From the NCBI RefSeq assembly GCF_905475465.1, contig NC_062241.1:2728001-2792000 (forward strand): a stretch of DNA of 64,000 bases, given 5' to 3'. Both the position numbers and the translations under genes were made by a program. The DNA is from Pieris napi (taxonomy: Eukaryota > Arthropoda > Insecta > Lepidoptera > Pieridae). Of this stretch, positions 13,309-22,205 are shown piece after piece (the stretch's first letter is position 1; every line of letters begins with the position of its first letter). The notes below the pieces were generated by a model. The model was not told the origin of the DNA. It saw only the letters and a list, made by a program, of their open reading frames with translations, and ran no database searches.

Positions 13309-13672
13309 AAAGTTATTAAAATAAATGCCAACCCTAGGCTACTGATTTGAGATGAAAGGGTTTCCACCATTGTATCTTTCAATCGAAATTAAAGACAAAT
13401 TGTACGTTCAGTACTCATACAATGAATAGCGCTATTTGCGATCGGGTTTTTGTAAGCTTTTTATGATGAGCTTTCAATAGACACGTACTGAAGAGGATTT
13501 ATGATTTCACTAATACGAATGTGGAAGCTCATTAGATGATTGATAGGTCTAATTATTTGATTTTTTTATATCGAAACGGCTTATGTACTAATTGGTTAAG
13601 GATGTTTATTTACTTATGTTTAAAGTTACTTTATCAGATATTTTATAAATAAAAATTAGTATATTATTAATA

Positions 13673-13841
13673 AAAAGAGTGAGGAAGTTTATTGCCAGTT
13701 CTTCTCTTCCGTTCTACGCCCTTGATTTGAGAACTGGCAATAAATGTAAAATTAGAAGCATTTCATGTATATTTCTTTTTTGACGTTCGTAAGTGTACCT
13801 ACCTATATGAATACATGATTTTTGACTTTGACATTATATTT
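13673..13841 (+). mobile_element. LINE 3'-end fragment
   Basis: Plus-strand copy of the tail family: AAAAAGAGTGAGGAAGTTTA, TTGCCAGTTCTTCTCTTCCG, GATTTGAGAACTGGC, ending near TGATTTTTGACTTTGAC. The pair AGTTCTTCTC / GAGAACT forms the family's conserved internal inverted repeat. Confidence 0.8.
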
Positions 13842-14117
13842 GCTATTTAATGTAAATCTCGGTGCACAGATCAGTTTCAAGATAGTCTTGAAGACACAGA
13901 AAAAATAAATTCGAACAAAAATCACTTGGTTTTGAAGAAATTATATTAGAGATATTGACTGAAATATCTTCCACTAACTACTGAATTATTAACAAAATAA
14001 CAATTGAATCATAAATGGAAATACGAAAACACCACTGCAACAAAAATCGGCCCAACGCAGCCTCAAGTTTCTGTCACTAACATCGCTGATTTTCTAATTA
14101 AAAAAGTAAATAAATTT

Positions 14118-14356
14118 ATGGCGCTGCAACTTATATTTCTGTATCTGTTTCATGATCACTTGTTAATCTAATAGGCAAGCATGATCAGTCTTCTGTGCCT
14201 GACGCACGCCGTCGACTTTTTGGGTCTAAGGCAAATTTACTCACGATTTTTTCCTTCACCGATCTAGCGAATGTTAAATGCGCACATAGAAAAGTCCATT
14301 GGTGCACAGCTGGCGATCGAACCTACGACATCAGGGATGAGTCGCACGCTGATGCC
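14118..14356 (-). mobile_element. SINE family 1, full length minus the 5' end
   Basis: In plus text: TATGGCGCTGCAACTTATAT, TCTGTGCCTGACGCACGCCG, GTCCATTGGTGCACAGCTGG, GATCGAACCTACGACATCAG, GTCGCACGCTGATGCCA. The reverse-sense box B is intact. Confidence 0.85.
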
Positions 14357-14984
14357 AGAATTAATACTATTTAAATAATAAAGATAATCTCTTCCAGGCA
14401 AACCGTAAAAATCAATACGTCTAAAGCATAGAAAGCCAACAAGAAAGTTTCATAATTTATTCGTCGACTAGACCAATATTTAAGTAAGGTCACGTACAAA
14501 GACCTCTCACCCTTTCTTTGTAAGAAATCGTATGGAAATCTCCGTCTTTGATGTCCTTTTCAAGTATTGTTTGGCCCTTTGGCCCCTTCACAGCGAAGGC
14601 TTTATTCGGTTTATGTAATCTATGGTGGATTTATTTACAAGTATTTCGATTAATATTTAATATTATACGGTTTCGTACAATTTAATTCGGTGATAGCCTT
14701 ATATTATGTCTCTTTCTGACAATTTTGTTTACACTGTGATGAAAAGAGATAAGTACTTTAGTTAACAGCGATTAAGCAGTATGAAGAAAAGCGTCTCTAT
14801 TGCAGTTGAAACTAACAATGACCGTAAGCATAAGCTACTTTTAATATTGTGTTCTACTGAAACAGAAAAGTCGCCCAAAAAAAAGTAAAAGCCACTCTGA
14901 TATCAGACGAGTTCTATCCTTGCGGTCAGAACAAACGCAAAAGATTCAGAAACAAGTATCGATTTTGAATAAAATAAATAAATC

Positions 14985-15183
14985 AGTGGCGCTACAACCT
15001 TTTTAGGTTAGGGCCTCAGATGACTGTATCTGTTTCATGATCAGCCTTCTGTGCCTGACATACGCCATCCTTCAAATGTACAGGGCACACAAAGAGATAA
15101 AGTCAATTAGTGCACAGCGGGGGTTCGAACCTACGATCTCAGGGATGAGAGTCGCACGCTGAAGCCACTAGGCCAACACGTCT
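14985..15183 (-). mobile_element. SINE family 1, internally deleted
   Basis: GTGGCGCTACAACCTTTTTA, CTTCTGTGCCTGACATACGC, a deletion through the middle of the body, then GGTTCGAACCTACGATCTCA and GCCACTAGGCCAACAC. Box A and box B are present. Confidence 0.85.
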
Positions 15184-16211
15184 CTTCGTGCGTTCTGATG
15201 AATACCCATAAATGTCAGGTCAAACACAGGCATTGTAATTTATCCCTCCAATTAGGCTGCGGCATTTTAACAAGTAAGACAGGTAAAAAATAACAAGTGG
15301 CAAGAATATTCCCGACCCGAATGGTACTTATCTCTCAATATTGTTTCCTTGATTTTATTTAGTACCGAGTTAAGCCGCTCCAAGAGACTACGCCGAACTT
15401 TAAGAGGGTCTGTTGTAGTTAATTCCGTATTTTAAATTCGATTTAACTCCGTTTTGTAACTAAATTTTATTTAAACTTTTCGTGCTGAAGGATACTCAAA
15501 TTAAGTTGAAAGTTTAAATTGCTTTTAGACAATGTACAAAAATATCATATAAAATTTAATTTAATTAGGATGTAGTCTTTATTAGGGTTTTCACCTGTTT
15601 GTCATAATTAATGGTTGACAAATCACATAGCTTCCAAGTGGCTCAATTAGCCAGTAAGTAGTCATAAAAAATTTGCATTTCATTGCGGAATATTAATGTA
15701 TTTTTCATTGTAATACTTATTTGTTAATTATATTTAATTATGCAAAAACCAGCTCTACACTACTACGCTACTACTGCTCTCTCAATTAGGTAAATAAACA
15801 TAAATATAAAACATCAATAACAATGGTTGTTAATTAATTGTGTATGTTATGTGCAAAAGGCTTCGGACGTTTATATATTTCGTATAAGTCAAATATATTC
15901 CTGACATTCTTGCTAAGTGAAAAAATTAAAAAAAAAAAACTATAAATAATTGTTATTAGGCGCCACAGCGATCCAAAATTATTACAATAATAGTATAATT
16001 TTAATATTATTTTATATTTCCCTAAGTGTTTGATGGATTTTATAGACGTTTTAATTAATGAAAAACAAGTGTTATCTGAACAGCCCGAGATATATAGATT
16101 TAACATTTCAGTACTATAGTATGTTGACATACCTACTAGAATAAAAAAAACTTCATTTCACTGTAGTGATCTTCGATATCGACGGATTACGTATTATAAA
16201 CTAAAACATAC
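15184..16211. other. SoxD intron downstream of the coiled-coil exon
   Basis: AT-rich. The 98-codon minus-strand frame at 15834-16130 is low-complexity (IYSFFFLIFSL) and adjacent to the exon but in no way SoxD-like; treated as noncoding. 16206-16211 is the donor of the exon. Confidence 0.5.
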
Positions 16212-16356
16212 CTTTGAATGCTCTTGCTGTGCCAGCAACTGTTCTCGCACCATCTGTAGCTGAAGAATCATCTCTGACAGCTGTCTTTCCTTTTCCAGCA
16301 CACTTTCTCCAGCCAAGGCCTGAATAGCCGCTGCGTCTAGGACGCCTCTTCGGTCA
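16212..16356 (-). CDS. SoxD: SoxD transcription factor, coiled-coil exon
   Basis: A 145-bp internal exon too short to stand out as an ORF. On the minus strand it lies between an acceptor AACTTTTTCTAG and a donor AAAG/GTATGT. Its first base T completes the AA left by the exon at 33040-33576 (AAT, Asn178), and the next 48 codons are open, ending on a codon boundary. Residues 179-226 contain VLEKERQLSEMILQLQ followed by MVREQLLAQQEHSK. This matches the start of the first coiled coil (leucine zipper) of SoxD proteins, where KERQLS-x-MI-x-QL...LREQLLA is characteristic. That region mediates SoxD homo- and heterodimerisation. The leucines fall in a heptad pattern. The following glutamine-rich coiled coil and the HMG box are not in the window, so at least 16.2 kb of intron follows. 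Confidence 0.93.
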
Positions 16357-17479
16357 CTAGAAAAAGTTATTGGGTCATTAAAATGTGGTTGTTTTAAACT
16401 CTTATATTATCAACGAATTTAAAATTAATACAGTACTGGAAAATACTATACTAATTTGCTATATATTGTCTGTAGTAACGTAATATATTAGTATAATAGA
16501 CTGTAAAAGACGAAATTTAAAAAAAGGTTATTTCAGTGTTTTAACTGAGTGCTTACGAATAATTCTAATTTTGAATTTACCATATAACTCCATTTTTAAA
16601 AAATGACAGTCTAATTTTCGTTCCATATTTGAATTTAAACACACATTATTTGAGTAAGTTATGCAACACAGTTCAGAAAACTAAAGTTGAATTATTCATA
16701 TCTCAGTTTCGTAGTGCAAAGCTGAGCGTACACACATGTTGACAACTAACAAAGGTTGTTATTACACGACGAAACTTTACGTCAAAGCGGAACAACCCCT
16801 ACTATGGGAATTAGAACTCGATAGTGGAAATCGTTCGATATTAAGCTCCGTTCGTAGGTAACGAATTTTACATAATTCCTTCTTTAAAATAAAAATCTGA
16901 ACCTTGCAATAAAAACGGGAATCACAATTTTTTTTTGTTATATAGTAATTGTCTCCGCACCAAGACACAACTTACACTTAAGACTAATAAATAATTTAAA
17001 ACTGACCTAGTTTAGGTACTAAAAAAGATATTTAACATTAGAAAGTGTCCAATAACACTTACAGTCTCTATTAAGGGGAAGACACTTTGTTCTTGTATAA
17101 ATATTTTTTTAAATTAGCGATGACATATTTTCATATATTTTTTACATCCAATCCAATCACCTGCGTTTTAAAACACCTCATACAAACGAAAAAATTATTC
17201 AATAATTTTTTTTTGTATGCATCACAACGTTCCAAATTCAAATTTCCCTCGCATAGAGTTTTCACAGTACGGGCTGCGCTGATACACAAACGAATGCATC
17301 GGAGGGCGGAACTGAATTATTAATGTTTCGTCCGGGCTCCGCCGCTCAAGATGCCATGATACACCGCTATTCACTATACACTTTTAACGATAGCTCATAT
17401 TACAGATATTCTGTAGCTTTTGGTAATAAGCTTTAGAATTCTATTTCACGACCATAATCACGCGATGAATATAGGTGAT

Positions 17480-17715
17480 GGGGATAAGATGGGACAGGCA
17501 AATAAAAATGTGGGCTGATGACTTGAGACTTGATTGACTTGACATAGAAGGTATTGAGAGTGTCGATGGGCGGTATCAACTAAACATCAGGGGAGCTTCT
17601 TGCCCGTTTGCCCCAAAAAATAGCAAGACTGGCAAACTATTGGCAATGATAGAGACATCTGGAAAGGATTGGAGGTTACACCCAAGATGGATCCATATCT
17701 ATAAGCGAATAATAA
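17480..17715 (+). pseudogene. Decayed LINE C-terminal remnant, with KGRQR-lineage piece inserted or fused
   Basis: The plus strand reads GACAGGCAAATAAAAATGTG (RQIKMWADDL-like) and, after an interruption, AGAGACATCTGGAAAGG (RDIWKGLE-like) and GATGGATCCATA. This resembles the C-terminal 'RWADDL ... RD.W..LE' end of endonuclease-RT LINEs. Between them, 17558-17621 matches the 3' end of the KGRQR lineage (GGGGAGCTTCTTGCCCGTTT). Confidence 0.6.
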
Positions 17716-17769
17716 CACTACTAAACTTTTGAAATGGAAATAAAAAAGGCTTTATTATTATTATTGAAG

Positions 17770-17836
17770 AGCAGAGCAGTGTTGGCCTTTTGAGGCCCAG
17801 ACCTAAAAAGGTTGAAGTGCCATTGATTTATTTATT
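17770..17836 (+). mobile_element. Mini-SINE: family 1 head joined directly to tail
   Basis: GCAGAGCAGTGTTGGCCTTT is followed at once by TGAGGCCCAGACCTAAAAAG and GCCATTGATTTATTT. About 200 bp (box B and the body) are absent and the copy is only ~65 bp. Confidence 0.8.
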
Positions 17837-18051
17837 TTTATTATTATTTTTTGTTTCTTTACCGATTACTAGTTACAATCCGGTGTTATGAATTTGAATT
17901 ATTACGTGGTATTGTACACTTATAGCTAGCTAACTTAAACTTAGCCACCTTAGGGGATCTCTCCCCTAACAAGGTTCTCGTAAATGAGAGTTAAAATTAA
18001 AAGTGGATCAGTGGTTTATTGTTGCAACAAAGGCAAAAGAGGACGAATATT

Positions 18052-18178
18052 GTCCCTGAGGTCGTAAGTTCTAATTACAGCTGTGCAACAATTGATTTTT
18101 CTAATGTAGGTATATGAAGAGTAAAAATCGAGAGAAACTAGCACGTCTTAACGACTTGTCAGGCACAGAAGGCTGACG
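18052..18178 (+). mobile_element. SINE family 1, highly decayed
   Basis: CCTGAGGTCGTAAGTTCTAA, CAGCTGTGCA and GTCAGGCACAGAAGGCTGAC occur in the right order and roughly the right spacing, but box B is destroyed. Confidence 0.6.
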
Positions 18179-19014
18179 ACAGATTTGTCTATAAAAAAGG
18201 GTGCGTGTACTTATGAACGCGCGTAAGTTACACTTCTTTGGCATTATTAAAATTGTTTTGATTGCAAGCAAAATAATTAATTACAATTAAATAATCAAAG
18301 ACTGGAAAAGGAGTCATTATAGTCAATAAAGTTCAGTTTACATTTGAAAAATTAAATAAATAAATATTTATTAATATTCTCTTACATTAAGTGTAACATA
18401 AATTCTATTATTATTCGAATGTTGTTTTTAAATTATGTCCAATGCCGTAGCATCTTCCGTGGGCAACTTCATTCTGTTAATTTTGTGTAACGGTGCGCGC
18501 GCATCGTAAGATTTCACTCTCATCAATTTTTCATAACGCGCCTAAATATAACTTCAAAAATATCAAAGAATCAATACACAATACAACCCTCCTTCTAATA
18601 ATGATCTTTCTTTAATGACTGATGAAGCCAAAAGGCACCTGTTATTACACTATATGACTCACAGACCTCACAATAAATATTTTCGAAAGCAAGAAATAAT
18701 TCACGAGCTCGTGCAATGACGATAATTATAATAACATTAAATCAGTAGGCACCTACTTTCCTGTCAATTTTAATGTCGAAAAAACTTCCAAAAATCGAAC
18801 CATATTTCGACGTGCATTTATCAAAGTGCTGTTTTGACAGAAAACATGTTAATTAGGCCTCATTATAACGAAAAAAACCTGACTGGTTTAATTATGTGAA
18901 AGGCTTCATTGTGATTTTGACCTGGAATAAGTTGCGTGTCCAGCTCGATGGAAATTCAATTAAATATAAATATTTAAAATAACACTTAATAAGAGATAAG
19001 AAAAATCATTCGAC

Positions 19015-19277
19015 GACTCATTGGTCTAGTGGTTAGTACCCCTGACTGCGAATCCATGGGTCCCGGGTTCGATCCCCGGCTGAGACGAACATCGATGTGA
19101 TGAGCATTTGGTGTTGTGCTTAGGTCTTGGGTGTTTAAATATGTATTTATATGTCTATCTATCTATAATATGTATGTGTATATCCGTTGCCTAGTACCCA
19201 TAACACAAGCTTCACCAGCTTAGCATGGGACTCGGTCAATTGGTGTGAATTGTCTTTAAAAAAAAAAAAAAAAAAAA
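19015..19277 (+). mobile_element. SINE family 2, full length with poly-A
   Basis: tRNA-derived head GACTCATTGGTCTAGTGGTT (box A like tRNA-Glu/Asp) and box B GGTTCGATCCC, closing with GGCTGAGAC. The body has CATCGATGTGATGAGCATTT, GTGTTGTGCTTAGGTCTTGG and CCATAACACAAGCTTCACCA, ending AATTGTCTTT and a 17-A run. The start CTCA and the closing TGAG can pair like an acceptor stem. The long A-run and low divergence suggest a recent insertion. It resembles abundant butterfly SINEs; I do not assert a family name. Confidence 0.9.
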
Positions 19278-19371
19278 TCATGCTTAATTTGTATTGAATT
19301 ATATGTTCTGGGAGTTCAGAAAGAACATGTTAAAACGTGTCATGAAACATTTAAATATTGTATACTTATAA

Positions 19372-19490
19372 ACGTCAATTATCAAATAAATGCTTCTAAA
19401 TTGATATTAATGGTCAGTTCTCAAGGGCGTCGAACAGAGGAGAAGAACCAGCAAAATTATTTTAATCGGCCATTTAATTCGTATTAAAAT
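19372..19490 (-). mobile_element. LINE 3'-end fragment, diverged
   Basis: Contains AAATGCTTCTAAATTGATAT, CAGTTCTCAAGGGCGTCGAA, GGAGAAGAACCAGCAA and AATCGGCCAT in the same order as the tail of the 22.2 kb LINE. About 120 bp, strongly diverged. Confidence 0.6.
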
Positions 19491-19730
19491 TCTAATGTTT
19501 TCCATATTGCCAAAAGATGGCGCTTTGTAAGCATAAAACGCAGTAATGTACATCGTCCTATTACTATAACATTTCAATCCAATTGAACGAATTGAATTAA
19601 TACAAGCTACACAAAAGCGTGTATGCGTGTAAGCGTTATCTATTATAAAATATTATCTAGTACGGTTCATAATCTATGACATGTATTGTTACAATATGAA
19701 TATCTGTTCTGTCTGAGCTAGGTAAGTAGG

Positions 19731-19943
19731 AGATCAGTATTCAGTCCTCCTGTGCCTGACGCACGCCGTCGACTTTTTGGGTCTACTGCAAGCCGGTTTC
19801 CTCACGATGTTTTCCTTCACCGTTCGAACTTCGAGCTAATGTTAAATGTGCCCATAGAAAGTCCATTGGTGCCAGCCGGGGATCGAACTTACGACCTCAG
19901 GGGTGAGAGTCGCACGCTGAAGCCACTAAGCCAACACTGCTGC
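19731..19943 (-). mobile_element. SINE family 1, 3'-truncated copy
   Basis: CTCCTGTGCCTGACGCACGC, CTCACGATGTTTTCCTTCAC, GGGGATCGAACTTACGACCT and GCCACTAAGCCAACACTGCT. The usual tail (GGCGCTACAACC...) is absent. The open frame 19752-19961 is an artefact. Confidence 0.85.
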
Positions 19944-20405
19944 ACTCTATATTTAGACTAGCTATATCGTTGGCTAGATTATAGTTAATAATAATTAGAC
20001 CATTGGACTAAGGATTCTGGAGATCTACAAAGTTTATAGACGAAGCCATTCATATACATACACATACACATCTCCCAACACATCTGTGTACCTGTCGCTC
20101 AGAGGCTATATTGCAATTCTTTATTTTCCTGTTCAATGGGACGCCACTTGTGATTTATTGTCTGACAAATCTTTTTTGTTTTTATCCAGTTTTACCGGTA
20201 GCTCGGCTTTATAGCTTCATTGTTGCGTTCTTAATTTGATGCGTTTTATCAATTGCTGAATCATTCCTTGAATGTTAAACAATTGAAATACGAAAAAAGT
20301 TTTAATCCTCGCTATTTTAAGTGACTTAAAAACCAACCTTCAACTTTAATAAGTAATTAATTAATCTATAATATTTAAAAACATTATTTTAAATGATTAT
20401 AAATT

Positions 20406-20490
20406 AAATCAGTTGCACTACAACATTTTTTAGGTCTGGGCCTCAGATTTCTATGTCCTGATTATTTGTCAATCTAATAGGTAAGTAAGT
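20406..20490 (-). mobile_element. SINE family 1, 3' end only
   Basis: GTTGCACTACAACATTTTTT, GGTCTGGGCCTCAGATTTCT and GTCAATCTAATAGGTAAGTA, the reverse sense of the tail. Confidence 0.75.
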
Positions 20491-21730
20491 GAAAGTTATT
20501 GTTATATTGAGTTCACTCTTACAAAACAAATTGGGTTTCTTAAAAAACAAAAGATCGAGTCAAGTAATTTACGTGCAAAATGAAATGTGTGAGGGTGACG
20601 ATATTAAAATTGAATTGCTAGACGTTTGACATTATACATGGTGTAGCAAATCTTTCCTATTAGAAATACACATATACTTTAAAATCTGTATCACATAGTA
20701 ATGATAATATATACATAAATATAATTATTATTAGTAAATCTGTTTATTCTATTCGAATTTTAGGCATATGTTATACATAGATATAACGACAGATAAATTA
20801 GTGACGTTGTAATAACCAATTAATCAAAAATTCGGTAGGAAATTTTTGCTTTAATTTTTGGAAATAAGTCTATTGTGAAAGAATGTTGAACTATTAGTTT
20901 AACTTTATTCGTTACACACATACAAAATAGAAATCATTCTTCTTTATAATATTTTTAATTATCATATATTACAATATGTTAGCTAAAATTGTTTTAACTA
21001 CCGACTTCCTTCGGATATCAAACTATACAACACATACCTATTCACAGATATATATTGTTCACGTTGTAATAGTAATTACAATCGAGAGTCGAGTTATTAC
21101 TGGAAAATTTGGTAGCACATTTATAGTAGTTTGCGTCTGTTACACAGAGTAATACAAAACATTACTCTTAATAATACTTTTAAGTATCATACTTGCAAGA
21201 GGCAGATTGGCATTCAAAGTATCAAAAGAAAAATACAAATTTAAAGCCATCAAGCTATTTCCGTATTAATATTCCAAGTTTGAAAGCCTCCTGTGCAAAG
21301 TTTGATAACTTCACAGGCAATATCAACGCCATAGACATCTGACGCGATTGTGAAATATTCTTTAAAAATCTTTTTCCGATTTACCTTTGAAGGGAGAAAT
21401 GAGATCTCATTGAAGCCGCTTTGATATTTTTTGTCATTAATTATTGAATGGCATTAATTTCGTTTTATCGATATTGTAATTACACCGGCGATTGTTCGGT
21501 TTCATAATTAGTTTTGTAAGCCCATGGAGCGATAATTGTGTTGCGAATTATATAATACTAATAAATGATGCTTTCGTGGTCATAACAGCCTTGTTAAACG
21601 ATTTTTCTCTTTTTGATTAATCAGGTAGTTACGTAGTATCTGGATAGATAGATCTAGACCTAAAACTATCTTGTGTTATCTCACTTATGACGGACATAAA
21701 GCAAAATTAGTCCTTCAAAATAATTAAATT

Positions 21731-21830
21731 ACAGTAGATATCTACTTGTGAAAGCAAAACAAATGTAGCGATATGATCGAGATTCGAAATTTGAAAAGAT
21801 ATGATCGAAATTTGAATTTTGAAAAGCTCG
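21731..21830 (+). repeat. Direct repeat A with two 28-bp minisatellite units
   Basis: ACAGTAGATATCTACTTGTG then AAAGCAAAACAAATGTAGCG; 28-bp units start at 21775 and 21803 (GATCGAGATTCGAAATTTGA type). The partner is at 22082, 351 bp away. Confidence 0.8.
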
Positions 21831-22081
21831 GTGATGTACTTTTCTCATTGATTATTTTATATACGAAATTATAGAAAATATTCTTATCGTACATGAATTA
21901 AGGTACGTAGCATCTAACTATAACATTAGCTCAGGCCTGCCTAGGATATTCAAGTGTTTATTTGAAAGTACTTTATTTGAAACTTTCCTGTGTTAGTGAC
22001 CACAATTGTAAATAATCAAAGGTATCTAGTAATATACCCCCGGTACATTAAGCAAAGCTAAGACTTTTAAATTAATAAATT

Positions 22082-22205
22082 ACAGTAGATATCTAATTGT
22101 CAAAGCAAAACAAGTGTCGCGAAGTGATCGAGATTCGAAATTTGAAAAGACACGACCGAGATTCGAAATTTGAAAAGACACGATCGAAATTCGAAATTTG
22201 AAAAT
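22082..22205 (+). repeat. Direct repeat B with three 28-bp minisatellite units
   Basis: ACAGTAGATATCTAATTGTC then AAAGCAAAACAAGTGTCGCG; units start at 22126, 22154 and 22182, exactly 28 bp apart. It runs directly into the TTTGAA tail of the LINE (ends AATTTGAAAATTCAAATTCA). Confidence 0.85.

Noticed and set aside
1..16000. Further SoxD exons (glutamine-rich coiled coil or HMG box)
   Set aside because: Looked for on the minus strand (CTG/TTG-rich plus text, HMG motifs) and not found; they are presumably beyond the left edge.
15834..16130. 98-codon minus-strand frame next to the SoxD exon
   Set aside because: Low-complexity hydrophobic/tyrosine-rich translation, no acceptor or donor, and no SoxD similarity.
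19015..19085. Possible tRNA gene
   Set aside because: Box A and box B are present, but the cloverleaf is imperfect and the sequence continues into a repeated body with a poly-A tail; three more copies in the window show it is a SINE.
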